DNA of 64,000 nt from Ruminococcus sp. Its GTDB lineage: Bacteria; Bacillota; Clostridia; Oscillospirales; Ruminococcaceae. Made by a program: the position numbers and the translations under genes. Below, piece after piece: positions 50,166 to 59,639 of this stretch. The notes beneath the pieces were generated by a model that ran no database searches, was not told where the DNA came from, and saw only the letters and a list, made by a program, of their open reading frames with translations. The stretch spans positions 1 through 64,000 of the forward strand of contig JAEELF010000001.1 of the NCBI GenBank assembly GCA_016288815.1, given 5' to 3'. The number at the start of each line of letters is the position of its first letter. The stretch's first letter is position 1.

Positions 50166-51548
50166 TCATGTCTCGTCAAGGTCGTCCGGATCGTTCACGC
50201 TCGGGGAGAATTCCTCATTTTCGGTGCCACCGTTCGCCTCCTGTAAAGTGAGCTCTATCTCGATATCCTTGCCGTCTCGGTTGACTATCAGCGTGATAGT
50301 GTCGCCGACGCTGTACTGGTTCTTGATCCTGTTGAGCTCCGCAGCAGTGGTAACGACATTACCCTCGATGTCAATGATGATGTCCTTGACCTTCAGCCCC
50401 GCCTTTTCAGCAGCGCTGCCTTCCTGAATGGAGTATATATACACACCCATGGGGATGTTGTTGTAGATAGAAACGGACTCAGTGATGTCGACTGAGGAAA
50501 TGCCTATCTGTGGTCTGCCCTTGACGTACTTATAGTTTATGAGGTCGTTTATGATGACGCTCGCCTCGTTGATCGGGATAGCAAATCCCAGACCCTCAAT
50601 GCTTGCTGAGTTGCTGTAGCTTCTGGACATCTTTGCAGAGTTTATTCCGATGACCTGCCCGCAGTCGTTGAGCAGCGGACCTCCCGAGTTGCCGTTGTTG
50701 ATAGCAGCATCAGTCTGAATGAGCGTCATGCTCTTATCGTTAATTGTTATCTCACGGTTCAGCGCGGAAACTATACCGCAGGTAACTGTACCGAACAGCT
50801 CAAACCCGAGCGGATTACCGACCGCTATCACCATTTCTCCGACTCTCAGGTCGTCGCTGTTCCCGAAAGTCGCAGGCGTGAGTCCGGTCTGATTGACCTT
50901 CAGCACAGCGAGGTCAGTCTCGCGGTCATACGCAACGACGCTCGCGTCACACACGGATTCATCGTAGAAAAGCACAGAGACCTCAACAGCCTCCCCACAT
51001 CTGTAATCGCTCTCGTCGTAGACAACGTGGGAGTTTGTGATGATATAGCCGTCCTCGGTCATGACGATACCCGTACCGGTAAAGCCGATCTTGGACACCT
51101 CAGTCTGCGTGCTGCCTCCCCATGTCATGTAGGTCTGCTTGTACTCAAAGGTAGCAGAGACACCGACGACCGAAGGTTCTATCTCGTCAACGATGTCCGG
51201 GAGGTACTTGGCGTCTGTCCGCGACGCAGTCTGAAGCCACGTCGGGTAATCTATATCGTAGCGCTCGTCCTCGGCTTCGGTCTCGGACGCTTCGTCCTCA
51301 GAGTTTGCCGATCTTTCTGAGGCGGTGAACTCAGTGACCTTAGGGTTCTTTCCGCTGAATATCTTGTACGCCTGAACAGAGACACCGCTCACTACCGCAA
51401 GACAAAGTATAAAAATGACAATCCCTAATCCTATGTGGCTCTTCTTTTTAACATTCTTATGTGAATTTTCGGAAACATATGCATATGAAGCGCGCTCCTG
51501 CTGTTCACTGTCAGGCACGCGGCTGTCGTCATCAAAGTTCTCAGGCAC
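50166..51548 (-). CDS. HtrA/DegP-family serine protease with PDZ domain
   Basis: A membrane-anchored quality-control protease of about 460 residues. A short cytoplasmic N-terminus leads to one transmembrane helix (LGIVIFILCLAVVSGVSV) and an acidic linker. The trypsin-like domain has the triad in TNSHVV (His), RETDLAVLK (Asp) and NNGNSGGPLL (Ser), followed by one PDZ domain (GVYIYSIQEGSAAEKAGLKVKDIIIDIEG) and a Glu/Asp-rich tail. The catalytic domain faces outward. I prefer the GTG at 51548, which has AGGGTGG upstream, over the GTG at 51557 that overlaps that site. A TATAAT lies at 51583-51588 without a good -35. Confidence 0.92.
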   Translation of the reverse strand: MPENFDDDSRVPDSEQQERASYAYVSENSHKNVKKKSHIGLGIVIFILCLAVVSGVSVQAYKIFSGKNPKVTEFTASERSANSEDEASETEAEDERYDIDYPTWLQTASRTDAKYLPDIVDEIEPSVVGVSATFEYKQTYMTWGGSTQTEVSKIGFTGTGIVMTEDGYIITNSHVVYDESDYRCGEAVEVSVLFYDESVCDASVVAYDRETDLAVLKVNQTGLTPATFGNSDDLRVGEMVIAVGNPLGFELFGTVTCGIVSALNREITINDKSMTLIQTDAAINNGNSGGPLLNDCGQVIGINSAKMSRSYSNSASIEGLGFAIPINEASVIINDLINYKYVKGRPQIGISSVDITESVSIYNNIPMGVYIYSIQEGSAAEKAGLKVKDIIIDIEGNVVTTAAELNRIKNQYSVGDTITLIVNRDGKDIEIELTLQEANGGTENEEFSPSVNDPDDLDET

Positions 51549-51652
51549 TCTTACCACCCTTTCTGTTATCCCTATATCTTATATTATAAACATTAATGTG
51601 ATAGTATTATGATAAAGGGCAGAAAAAATGTCAAGTTCTCATATTTTTTCAG

Positions 51653-51684
51653 AAAAAAGCTGCCACACCTGGGCGTGGCAGCTT
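51653..51684 (-). terminator. Terminator of the thioesterase unit
   Basis: On the minus strand AAGCTGCCAC, eight-base loop, GTGGCAGCTT, then TTTTC. Confidence 0.85.
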
Positions 51685-51688
51685 TTCG

Positions 51689-52081
51689 TTACTGTTTTTT
51701 TGCGTTAGCCTTTTCCATGAATCTCTCGCCGTAAACAAGGAACCTCTTGTGGAGTCCCTTCCCGATGAGACCGGATTCGTCCTCAGCCATGACACTGAAC
51801 ACCAGCTCGCGACCGTCCAGTGAAACGAGCTCTGCGACAGCCTTTACCTTCATACCCTCGGGAGTTGCAGAGACGTGCTTTACGTCGAGCTCAGTGCCGA
51901 CTGTTGTCTCGTCACCTTCAAAATAGGGTGCGATACACTCGCAGGCAGCTTTTTCCATGAGCATTATCATGACAGGCGTAGCGAGCACATCGAGGCAGCC
52001 GCTCCCGACTGCGGAGGCAAGCTCATTCTTTGTTACGGTCAACTCAGCGCTGCCCTTGATGCCTTTTTCAAGCTGTTTCAT
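51689..52081 (-). CDS. Hotdog-fold thioesterase, FlK-like
   Basis: A 130-residue protein with the pattern VGSGCLDVLATPVMIMLMEKAA, GDETTVGTELDVKHVSATPEG and GLIGKGLHKRFLVYGERF, seen in the family of fluoroacetyl-CoA thioesterase FlK and its common non-specific relatives. It would hydrolyse a small acyl-CoA; the real substrate is unlikely to be fluoroacetyl-CoA. It lies 10 bp after the LtaS-like gene and is probably co-transcribed with it. Confidence 0.88.
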   Translation of the reverse strand: MKQLEKGIKGSAELTVTKNELASAVGSGCLDVLATPVMIMLMEKAACECIAPYFEGDETTVGTELDVKHVSATPEGMKVKAVAELVSLDGRELVFSVMAEDESGLIGKGLHKRFLVYGERFMEKANAKKQ

Positions 52082-52090
52082 AGTATCTCC

Positions 52091-54040
52091 TTAATCAGAC
52101 GTGAGGACTTCCTCGGGTATCGGCGACGGCGAATAAACATCGCCTATAACGCGGTCGTATGTGAGCATATCGAGCTCCTCGTCACGCGGTACCTCGCTGT
52201 CGTACTCCTCGGAGTAAACCGGCAGCTTCTCCATGTAATCGTTCATGGTCTGGATGAAAGCGTCACGCGGCGCGTCGATGATATTGAGCAGAACGAACGG
52301 CATATAGAAGAATGATACCTGCTCATCGGGAACAGACGAGAAATCCGCGTCGTAGTTGCTCCAGATGAAGTAATGCTGCTCGTAGAGCGGCGAGCAGTTC
52401 TCACCGGTAATGCCGAGCTGTTCATAAACGCTCGTCTCAGCCTTGAGTGACGGGAAGTGGTCGCCGACAAAGAAGACGATAGTGTGCTCATCGATATTTT
52501 TGAGCTCGTTGAGGAAATCGTCCAGCCCCTCATTGGTGTGCTTGACCCATGTGAGGTAGTTGCCGAACTCGTCGTCAGGATCCTCACCCTGATCGTAGGG
52601 CTGGTGGTTCTGCATGGTAGTCGCGTGCGAGTAAACAGGCTGATCGTTCGTCCTGATGAGGTCGATGAGCTGATCGTATACCACGGAATCGTCCACATAA
52701 GTACCAAAGGTCTTTATCGGCACGGTGAATGTTGTCTCACCGGTATCCTTGTCGTAGAACATCATATCGTCGAAGCCGAAGTAACCGTAGATACGGCTCC
52801 TGCTGTAGAATGTCTGCGTGAACGGGTGAACATAAGCTGTGTGGTAGCCCCAGCTCTTGTAGTACTGAGCGAGCGCAGGCTGCTCACGGTCTGCAAGCTC
52901 ACGCTGCGGCATATTTGGGGTATTCAGACCGCGTACCGGGAGACCGAACAGCAGCTCGAACTCCGCACGGACGGTCCAGCTCGCAAAGGTAGGAGTGATA
53001 GCTGTTCCGGCATAGCCTTCGGAGCGTGCCTTGTCGAAGTATTCATAAACATCGTCGCCGATCTCCAGCTCGTCGAATACGCGGAAATCCGCATAGGACT
53101 CGCTCATGATGACGATAACGTTGGGCTTGTCGCCGCCGTTGAAGTATTCGCCGGTGTCGATGTTGTTGTCGATGATGCTGTTGACGTGGTCGTCGTCGTA
53201 ATCCTTGGGCTTTTTGAGACGGTTAGCAAAGCTCTCGGAGGACGTCTGCACGATGAAGGCAAGGAAGCTGTTGTTGTTGAATTTATTCCTTAGCTTGAAG
53301 GAATTTGTCGCGGGAGTCGTATCCACGCCGAAGACTTTGTACACAGGGTTGTAAAAAGCCGGGAGCATGACCATGAGCGCTCCGATGACGATACACGATA
53401 TTATCGCCGCCACCCTCGGCTTCACATTTCTGAACTCGAACTTGGGGTTCAGGTAAAATATCAGCAGCACAACGGCTACGACCAGCGCACAGTAGATGAT
53501 GAGCCGCGGAGTGATCTTGATATACGCGAACGACGAAAGGCTCTTTACGCTGCGGACAAGCTTCATGTCCGAGAGGATAAGGTGGTTTCCGTTCGTGCCG
53601 AATTTGAAGAGCTCCGTGATACTGAGAGCCATGTAAACGAAGCTATGTACCGCGGAGGCTATCCAGCCGCGCTTAAAGATAGAAATGAGGAAGAAGAATA
53701 CGAGCTCCGCAACGAGTATGTCGAAGAGGATCACTCTCGGGTGCTCAGTGCAGAAACTGAGGAACCTTGATATCTTCTTGCCCTGATTTATCTCAGCCAT
53801 AGCCATGATGAAAACCGGAAACATCAGCATTATCCAGCGGTTGAGAGCGCTGTGCTGTGTCGTGTTTTTCTCACGCTTGGCTTTCAGGCGCTTGTACCAC
53901 GGCAGCTTCTGAACAGCCGGTTCAGGCGACGGAGCACCTCCGAAAAGATCGGAGCTTTTCTCGCCCTCGTCCGAAATATCTAGAATATCCATTTCTTTCC
54001 CTGCCGTATCATTCAGTAAATTTGTCTCTTCTGTCGGCAT
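52091..54040 (-). CDS. LTA synthase-family sulfatase-fold membrane protein
   Basis: A 649-residue protein: an acidic cytoplasmic N-terminus of about 65 residues, five transmembrane helices (about 68-250), and an extracellular alkaline-phosphatase-fold domain. Metal and catalytic residues lie in VIVIMSESYAD (Glu), ITPTFASWTVRAEFELLFG (the Thr region) and VFFVGDHFPSL (Asp-His). It probably transfers glycerol-phosphate or a related phospho-group to a lipid or glycan. Whether it makes lipoteichoic acid or modifies another polymer is not decidable. GGAGGGG precedes the ATG. Confidence 0.88.
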   Translation of the reverse strand: MPTEETNLLNDTAGKEMDILDISDEGEKSSDLFGGAPSPEPAVQKLPWYKRLKAKREKNTTQHSALNRWIMLMFPVFIMAMAEINQGKKISRFLSFCTEHPRVILFDILVAELVFFFLISIFKRGWIASAVHSFVYMALSITELFKFGTNGNHLILSDMKLVRSVKSLSSFAYIKITPRLIIYCALVVAVVLLIFYLNPKFEFRNVKPRVAAIISCIVIGALMVMLPAFYNPVYKVFGVDTTPATNSFKLRNKFNNNSFLAFIVQTSSESFANRLKKPKDYDDDHVNSIIDNNIDTGEYFNGGDKPNVIVIMSESYADFRVFDELEIGDDVYEYFDKARSEGYAGTAITPTFASWTVRAEFELLFGLPVRGLNTPNMPQRELADREQPALAQYYKSWGYHTAYVHPFTQTFYSRSRIYGYFGFDDMMFYDKDTGETTFTVPIKTFGTYVDDSVVYDQLIDLIRTNDQPVYSHATTMQNHQPYDQGEDPDDEFGNYLTWVKHTNEGLDDFLNELKNIDEHTIVFFVGDHFPSLKAETSVYEQLGITGENCSPLYEQHYFIWSNYDADFSSVPDEQVSFFYMPFVLLNIIDAPRDAFIQTMNDYMEKLPVYSEEYDSEVPRDEELDMLTYDRVIGDVYSPSPIPEEVLTSD

Positions 54041-54061
54041 TTTACCCCTCCGTTAAGTCAT

Positions 54062-54077
54062 TGTTTATATATAAACA
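54062..54077. promoter_or_regulatory. 16-bp AT palindrome upstream of the LtaS-like gene
   Basis: TGTTTATATATAAACA is self-complementary and lies 22 bp upstream of the start codon, in the leader or promoter. Given its AT content it may be an operator or chance. Confidence 0.35.
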
Positions 54078-54233
54078 TTGTAATTGTGATAATATGTTAC
54101 ATTTAAATGATATCACAGTTCAGCCGAAAGTTCAAGTAATCGCGGGAACTTTCACACATTCACCTCAATTTTCAGCGTATTGGTAATAGTGCACGTTAAC
54201 TGCTTGGCATTTTTGTGCAAATTGTCCCCGGTG

Positions 54234-54818
54234 TTATTTTAGCCAGCCTTTGTCGGCAGCGTCATCGATGACCTCGCGAATAAGCTCTGCAAGGTCGTCC
54301 GAAGCGTCAAAATAGGGCATATTCCGCGCCAATACCTGCTCCTTGCAGATACCGTGCTCCTGCCACGCCTGTCCATGCTTTGTGTAGTTGAGCAGCATAG
54401 GCTGGAGCCTGTCGAGCACCGTCGCAAAGCGTGACTCGGGAGTCTCACGTTCCTCGAATTGGCGCCAGAGAGCATAGTATTCATCCCGCTGATCCTCAGG
54501 GAGTATGCTGTAGATACGCTGAGCAGCCTTTTCCTCGCGCTCCGCCTTGGACTTGTTCGCCTCGGTGTCGTAGCAGTATGTATCCCCTGCGTCTATCTCG
54601 ACCACATCATGCAGCAGCACCATTTTCATGACGTGCGCGATGTTGACCTCTTCGTTGGCGTGCTCCGCAAGGAGAAACGCCATGACAGCGAGGTGCCAGC
54701 TGTGCTCGGCGTCGTTTTCCTTCCTGTCCTCATTGAGGACGTAGGTCTGCCTGTACAGCGCCTTCATTTTGTCGAGCTCGATAATAAAATCTATCTGTTT
54801 TTTCAGCCTGTCATTCAT
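54234..54818 (-). CDS. HD-domain phosphohydrolase, YfbR/HDDC2-like
   Basis: A 194-residue protein with the metal ligands of the HD superfamily: AEHSWHLAV (H39), LLHDVVEIDAGDT (H70, D71) and ATVLDRLQP (D135). The closest known group contains 5'-nucleotidases acting on deoxynucleoside monophosphates. It probably hydrolyses a nucleotide phosphate. It starts 10 bp after the SDR gene with GAGGTG and is probably its operon partner. Confidence 0.88.
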   Translation of the reverse strand: MNDRLKKQIDFIIELDKMKALYRQTYVLNEDRKENDAEHSWHLAVMAFLLAEHANEEVNIAHVMKMVLLHDVVEIDAGDTYCYDTEANKSKAEREEKAAQRIYSILPEDQRDEYYALWRQFEERETPESRFATVLDRLQPMLLNYTKHGQAWQEHGICKEQVLARNMPYFDASDDLAELIREVIDDAADKGWLK

Positions 54819-54827
54819 ATCAGCACC

Positions 54828-55547
54828 TCATATCACCATTCCGCCGTTCACGGCGAGGACCTGACCCGTTATGAATTCCGCCTGCCCGGACACAAGGAAA
54901 GCCACCGCGTCCGCAACGTGTTTCGGCTCACCGAAAATACCGAGCGGTATCTCATCGCGTATCGCTTCCAGCTCCTCAGCAGTGAAGCGGCTGTTCATCT
55001 CTGTCATTATAAAGCCCGGTGACACGCAGTTCACCCTTATCCCTGACGGTGCGACCTCTTTGGCAAGAGCCTTTGTGAAGCCGATGATCCCAGCCTTTGC
55101 AGCGGAGTAATCCACCTCGCATGACGCCCCGACCTGTCCCCACATTGAGGAGATATTGACGATATTTCCGCTTTTGCGGCTTATCATCGCCGGGAGCACC
55201 GCCCGAGAGCAGTTGAGCGTCCCCACAAGATCGACCGACATTATCCTGTCCGCCGCTGACTGTGAAATGGAGGTGAACAGGTCTATCTCCGAGACTCCCG
55301 CGTTGTTTACGAGCACGTCCGGGGCGCCGCTTTCCTTTGTTATAGCCTCCACAGCAGACCTTACCGCCTCGACGTTTGCAACGTCGAAACCGACAGCCTT
55401 CCCGCTGATCTCAGCTGCAAGAGCCTCAGCCTTTCCCGCAGAATGCGCATATCCGACCCATACAAAGTACCCGTCAGCAGCGAGTCTGCGGCAGACCGCG
55501 CTCCCTATCCCGCCGGCTCCTCCTGTGACAAGAGCTGTTTTGTTCAT
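54828..55547 (-). CDS. Short-chain dehydrogenase/reductase, FabG-like
   Basis: A 239-residue NAD(P)-dependent oxidoreductase. Cofactor motif TGGAGGIG (8-15), NNAG (81-84), catalytic serine near 133 (NISSMWG), Y147 and K151 (DYSAAK), and VSPGFIMTEMN after the active site. It is similar to 3-oxoacyl-ACP reductase, but the context (HD phosphohydrolase, no fatty-acid genes) gives no support for fatty-acid synthesis. GGAGG precedes the ATG. Confidence 0.9.
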   Translation of the reverse strand: MNKTALVTGGAGGIGSAVCRRLAADGYFVWVGYAHSAGKAEALAAEISGKAVGFDVANVEAVRSAVEAITKESGAPDVLVNNAGVSEIDLFTSISQSAADRIMSVDLVGTLNCSRAVLPAMISRKSGNIVNISSMWGQVGASCEVDYSAAKAGIIGFTKALAKEVAPSGIRVNCVSPGFIMTEMNSRFTAEELEAIRDEIPLGIFGEPKHVADAVAFLVSGQAEFITGQVLAVNGGMVI

Positions 55548-55580
55548 CTATAAGACCTCCTTTTCGTATCAAGCTCTTCC

Positions 55581-55609
55581 ATTATACCACACCGCGGGAC
55601 AAAAATCCA
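55581..55609 (-). promoter_or_regulatory. Promoter of the SDR-HD unit
   Basis: TGGATT (55604-55609), 17 bp, TATAAT (55581-55586) with TGTGG before the -10, on the minus strand. Confidence 0.65.
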
Positions 55610-55619
55610 GTGGAAATAC

Positions 55620-55648
55620 TTGAAATCTTTCCTGATCCATGTTACAAT
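55620..55648 (+). promoter_or_regulatory. Promoter of the ynzC-like/cdd unit
   Basis: TTGAAA (55620-55625), 17 bp, TACAAT (55643-55648). It is back to back with the SDR promoter. Confidence 0.65.
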
Positions 55649-55683
55649 AATGTTATATTAAGAGGATCACGGAGGATCAGTCA

Positions 55684-55893
55684 ATGGATCAGAAGAAGAT
55701 AGACCGTATAAACGAGCTTGCCCGCAAATCAAAGTCGGAGGGACTTACCGATGCTGAAAAAGCAGAGCAGACCGAGCTCCGCAATGAGTACAGAGCTTCC
55801 GTCACCGGCAACCTCATGCAGCAGCTCGAGAACACCTACATCATGACGCCGGACGGCAGAAAAGTCAAGGTCGGAAAGGGCGGCAGAAAATGA
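55684..55893 (+). CDS. DUF896 (YnzC/UPF0291) family protein
   Basis: A 69-residue helical protein. RINELARKSKSEGLTDAEKAEQ, LRNEYRASVTGNLMQQLENTYI and the basic tail are the family signature. Its molecular role is not known with certainty; Bacillus YnzC belongs to an SOS-linked operon. GGAGGATC precedes the ATG. It overlaps cdd by 4 bp. Confidence 0.9.
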   Translation: MDQKKIDRINELARKSKSEGLTDAEKAEQTELRNEYRASVTGNLMQQLENTYIMTPDGRKVKVGKGGRK

Positions 55894-56282
55894 CGAACAA
55901 CGATTTCTTCCAGATGGCTGTGAGAGCCGCAGAAAAGTCCTACTCACCGTATTCGCATTTCCGCGTGGGAGCAGCCCTGCTCACTGAGGACGGACAGGTG
56001 TTCACCGGCTGCAACATCGAGAACTCGTCGTATTCGCTCACGGTCTGTGCCGAGCGCACGGCAGTTTTCAAGGCGGTATCAAGCGGCTTCTGCGACTTCA
56101 AAGCGATAGCTATAGCCGGCAGCGCTGACGGCGACTTCTCCCGGCCGTGTTACCCTTGCGGAGCCTGCTTGCAGGTCCTCAGCGAGTTCTGCGGCGACGA
56201 CTTTCTCATAGTCCTGTCCGACGGCGCACACACGCTTTCGGACTTCCTTCCCAAACGATTCAGCGAGGAGAACATCAAGTGA
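55890..56282 (+). CDS. cdd: Cytidine deaminase
   Basis: Deaminates cytidine and deoxycytidine in pyrimidine salvage. It has 130 residues. The zinc site is C53 with the catalytic E55 (VCAERTA) plus C90 and C93 (YPCGACLQ). YSPYSHFRVGAALL is the N-terminal family motif. It overlaps the genes on both sides by 4 bp. Confidence 0.95.
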   Translation: MTNNDFFQMAVRAAEKSYSPYSHFRVGAALLTEDGQVFTGCNIENSSYSLTVCAERTAVFKAVSSGFCDFKAIAIAGSADGDFSRPCYPCGACLQVLSEFCGDDFLIVLSDGAHTLSDFLPKRFSEENIK

Positions 56283-58141
56283 ATTTACGAGAAAAGATAG
56301 AAAAACACCTGCTGTCTGTACAGAAGCCCTCCCGCTACATCGGCGGAGAGGTTGGCAGCGTGATAAAGGACAAGTCCAAGGTAGATGTCCGCTTCGCATT
56401 TTGCTTCCCGGACACCTACGACATCGGAATGTCGCACCTTGGCATAAAGATACTGTACTCGCTCAAGAATTCGCGTGAGAATTACTGGTGCGAGCGCTGC
56501 TTTGCGCCATCGGAGGACTTCGAGGCTATAATGCGCGAGAACGATATCCCGCTCTACGCGCTCGAGAGTCTCGACCCGATAAGCGAGTTCGACTTCATCG
56601 GCTTCACTATGCAGTACGAGCTCTCCTATACGAACGTGCTGAATATGCTCGACCTTGCCGGTATACCGATATTCGCGAAGGACCGCTCCGACGAGCTTAA
56701 AAACATCGTCGTTGCGGGAGGACCCTGCGTCTGTAACCCTGAGCCTCTTGCGGACTTCTTTGACATCTTCATACTCGGCGAGGGCGAGGAGGTCAACCTC
56801 GAGCTCATGGATCTCTTCTGGGAGATGAAGCAGCAGGGCGCGACGAAGCACGAATTCCTGCTCAGAGCCTCACATCTTGAGGGTATCTACGTCCCCAGCT
56901 TCTATGAATTCAGCTACAAGGATGACGGCACGATCGCCGCAGTTACGCCGCTCAACGGCGCTCCCGCGACCATAAGGAAGCGTATCATCAGGGACATCGA
57001 CAAGGTCTTCTACCCGGAAAACTTTGTCGTCCCGTTCACCGAGATAGTCCACGACCGTATCTCCGTCGAGGTACTTCGCGGCTGTATCCGCGGGTGCCGG
57101 TTCTGTCAGGCGGGCTTCATCTACCGCCCGTTCCGAGAGAAGACCTCCGACACTATAGTCGAGGAGGCGAAGCTCCTTTGTGAGAACACCGGCTACGATG
57201 AGATCTCCCTCGCCTCGCTCAGTACCAGCGACCACTCTGACATCGACAATATGCTCACAAAGCTCCTTGACTACACAGAGAAAGCGCGTATAAACCTGTC
57301 GCTCCCGTCCCTGAGAGTGGACAATTTCTCCGAATCCCTGCTTGAAAAGATCAAGAAAGTTCGCAAGAGCGGACTCACCTTTGCCGCAGAGGGCGGTACA
57401 CAGCGCCTCCGCGACGTCATAAACAAGAACGTCACCGAGGAGGAGATAATGAACACCTGCCGTATAGCCTTCGAGGGCGGATATTCGGCGGTCAAGCTTT
57501 ATTTCATGATGGGACTCCCGACCGAAACTGACGAAGACATCGTGGGTATCGCAGAGCTTGCCCAGCGCGTTGTGGACCTCTACTACAGTATCGAGAACCG
57601 CCCCAAGGGCAGGGGAGTGCAGGTCTCGGTCAGCTGCGCGACATTCGTCCCGAAGCCGTTCACGCCGTTCCAGTTCGAGCCGCAGGATACTCAGGAAATG
57701 ATCGAGCATAAGCAGAAGCTGCTGCTCGACTCCGTCAAGACCAAGAAGGTCAAGGTCAGCTACCACGACCCGAGCGTCAGCAAGCTCGAGGTCATACTCG
57801 CAAAGGGCGACCGCAGATTGTGCAAGGCAGTCTACACAGCATGGAAAAAGGGTTGCAAGTTCGACAGCTGGGGAGAGTACTTCCACTTTGACCGCTGGCT
57901 CGAAGCCTTCGAGGAGTGCGGCATCGATCCGGCATTCTACGCGAACAGGCGCTTTGGCTACGACGAGATACTTCCGTGGGATCACCTCGATTACTTCGTG
58001 TCCAAGGAGTTCTTTGTCCGCGAGAACAAGACTGCGCATAACGCAGTAACGACGCCGAACTGCCGTCTGCGCTGCTCCGGCTGCGGAGTAAATAAGTGTG
58101 TAGGGAGGGAGTGCTTTGATAAAAGTCAGGGCCGTATTTGA
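56279..58141 (+). CDS. Radical SAM protein of the TIGR03960 type
   Basis: A 620-residue protein with an N-terminal cobalamin-binding-like region (FCFPDTYDIGMSHLG), then a radical SAM core with the cluster motif RGCIRGCRFCQAG (C269, C273, C276) and YSAVKLYFMMGLPTETDEDI. The C-terminus is cysteine-rich (CRLRCSGCGVNKC). It starts at GTG 56279 with GAGGAG upstream, overlapping the cdd stop. It is paired with the DUF2344 gene that overlaps its 3' end by 26 bp, a pairing widespread in Firmicutes. The reaction is unknown to me. Confidence 0.88.
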   Translation: MNLREKIEKHLLSVQKPSRYIGGEVGSVIKDKSKVDVRFAFCFPDTYDIGMSHLGIKILYSLKNSRENYWCERCFAPSEDFEAIMRENDIPLYALESLDPISEFDFIGFTMQYELSYTNVLNMLDLAGIPIFAKDRSDELKNIVVAGGPCVCNPEPLADFFDIFILGEGEEVNLELMDLFWEMKQQGATKHEFLLRASHLEGIYVPSFYEFSYKDDGTIAAVTPLNGAPATIRKRIIRDIDKVFYPENFVVPFTEIVHDRISVEVLRGCIRGCRFCQAGFIYRPFREKTSDTIVEEAKLLCENTGYDEISLASLSTSDHSDIDNMLTKLLDYTEKARINLSLPSLRVDNFSESLLEKIKKVRKSGLTFAAEGGTQRLRDVINKNVTEEEIMNTCRIAFEGGYSAVKLYFMMGLPTETDEDIVGIAELAQRVVDLYYSIENRPKGRGVQVSVSCATFVPKPFTPFQFEPQDTQEMIEHKQKLLLDSVKTKKVKVSYHDPSVSKLEVILAKGDRRLCKAVYTAWKKGCKFDSWGEYFHFDRWLEAFEECGIDPAFYANRRFGYDEILPWDHLDYFVSKEFFVRENKTAHNAVTTPNCRLRCSGCGVNKCVGRECFDKSQGRI

Positions 58142-58769
58142 GAAAAAGGGGAGAGCAAAGTACATCTCCCACCTCGACCTCAACCGCTGTATGCTGAGGA
58201 CATTCCGCCGCTCGGGACTGCCGATATGGTACACCGAGGGCTTCAATCCGCACCCTTACTACTCCTTTGCGCTCGCGCTTTCGCTCGGCTATGAGAGCAG
58301 CTGCGAGATACTCGACTTCAACCTAAATGAGGAGATACCGTACAGTGAGGTCATGGACAAGCTGAACGCCGTAATGCCGGAGGGCATGAGGATAACGTCT
58401 GTCACCGAGCCGAAGCTCAAGATAACCGCGATAGCCAAGGCAGAGTACACATTTTCGCTCGTGACAGATGTCACGGACAAGCTGTTTGAGGACATAAAGT
58501 CAATGCTCGGAGGAGAGGAGATACTCATCGAGAAAAAGACTAAAAAGGGCGTCAAGACAGTTGACATCAAGCCCGAAATGGAGGTCACAGGACTTGAATG
58601 CTCCGCCGACTCAGTGGATGTTTCAATGCGCCTGCCAGCCGGCACCCAGACCAACTACAACCCCTCGCTGTTCTTCGAGGCATTGAGAAACACCGGCACG
58701 GTACCCTTTGAGCCGCGTATTATCTGCCGCACGGCGATACTCTGCGAGGACAACTCCGTGTTCGCGTAA
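58116..58769 (+). CDS. DUF2344/TIGR03936 radical SAM-associated protein
   Basis: A 217-residue protein, recognised by VRAVFEKKGRAKYISHLDLNRCMLRTFRRSGLP and GFNPHPYYSFALALSLGYES at the N-terminus. In other genomes it is encoded next to, or fused with, the radical SAM partner. The start is a TTG at 58116 with GGAGGGAG eight bases upstream, inside the preceding gene. The role is probably in RNA or cofactor modification together with the radical SAM protein, but this is not proven. Confidence 0.85.
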   Translation: MIKVRAVFEKKGRAKYISHLDLNRCMLRTFRRSGLPIWYTEGFNPHPYYSFALALSLGYESSCEILDFNLNEEIPYSEVMDKLNAVMPEGMRITSVTEPKLKITAIAKAEYTFSLVTDVTDKLFEDIKSMLGGEEILIEKKTKKGVKTVDIKPEMEVTGLECSADSVDVSMRLPAGTQTNYNPSLFFEALRNTGTVPFEPRIICRTAILCEDNSVFA

Positions 58770-58780
58770 AAGGTGATAAT

Positions 58781-59572
58781 ATGGACATTTTCAGAAAGAA
58801 CATAGACGGCGGAAAAGCCTTTGACTGGGGACGCACGTCGTCGGATTACGCTAAATACCGCGATATCTACCCGGACATTTTCTTCGCGAAGGTCGCCGAA
58901 AGGGGACTGTGCGTGAACGGTCAGAACGTCCTCGACCTCGGTACAGGAACAGGCGTCGTGCCGCGTAATATGTACAGATACGGGGCAAAGTGGACAGGCG
59001 CGGACATCTCGCCCAATCAGATAAGGCAGGCAGAGCTGCTCGCGGAAAACTCAGGCATGGACATCAGCTTCATCGCCTCGCCGGCTGAGAAGATAGACCT
59101 CCCAGATGGCACCTTCGATGTCGTTACTGCGTGCCAGTGCTTTTTCTACTTCGATTACGGGACCGTTATCCCGAATATCGCACGTCTGCTCAAAGACGGC
59201 GGACGGCTCGTGATACTTTTCATGGCATGGGTGCCCGCCGACGACCCTGTAGCGAGAGCCAGCGAGGAGCTCGTGCTAAAATACAACTCCGAATGGACCG
59301 GCGGCGGATATACCCGTGCCCCTGTGTTCATTCCCGAGATCGCACACGAATATTTCGACATCGAAGCGCAGGAGGACTACGATCTCATGGTGCCGTTCAC
59401 GCGCGACAGCTGGAACGGACGCATGAAAGCCTGCCGCGGGGTGGGAGCCTCCATGCCTCCGCAGGACATAGCCGCGTGGGAGCACGAGCATAAGGAAATG
59501 CTCGGTAAACTCGTCCCCGACGAGTTTGAGATACTCCACCACGCAGCAATGGCTGTGCTCAGAAAGAGGTAA
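58781..59572 (+). CDS. Class I SAM-dependent methyltransferase
   Basis: A 263-residue protein. The SAM-binding motif is NVLDLGTGTGVVPRNMYR (about residue 48), with GADIS as motif II and PDGTFDVVTACQCFFYFD as motif III/IV. A substrate is not apparent; relatives methylate small molecules. The gene is 11 bp after the DUF2344 gene with AGGTGA upstream and probably ends that transcription unit. Confidence 0.85.
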   Translation: MDIFRKNIDGGKAFDWGRTSSDYAKYRDIYPDIFFAKVAERGLCVNGQNVLDLGTGTGVVPRNMYRYGAKWTGADISPNQIRQAELLAENSGMDISFIASPAEKIDLPDGTFDVVTACQCFFYFDYGTVIPNIARLLKDGGRLVILFMAWVPADDPVARASEELVLKYNSEWTGGGYTRAPVFIPEIAHEYFDIEAQEDYDLMVPFTRDSWNGRMKACRGVGASMPPQDIAAWEHEHKEMLGKLVPDEFEILHHAAMAVLRKR

Positions 59573-59604
59573 AAATATTAATTTTATATTTTTTGAAAAA
59601 ACAC

Positions 59605-59633
59605 TTGCATTTTCTCTTAAAGTATGGTATAAT
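59605..59633 (+). promoter_or_regulatory. Promoter of rplS
   Basis: TTGCAT (59605-59610), 17 bp, TATAAT (59628-59633) with TGG before the -10. Confidence 0.8.
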
Positions 59634-59639
59634 ATCAAA

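Noticed and set aside
56870-58246. Minus-strand ORF of 458 codons opposite the radical SAM gene
   Set aside because: Shadow of a conserved coding sequence; no family features, no ribosome site.
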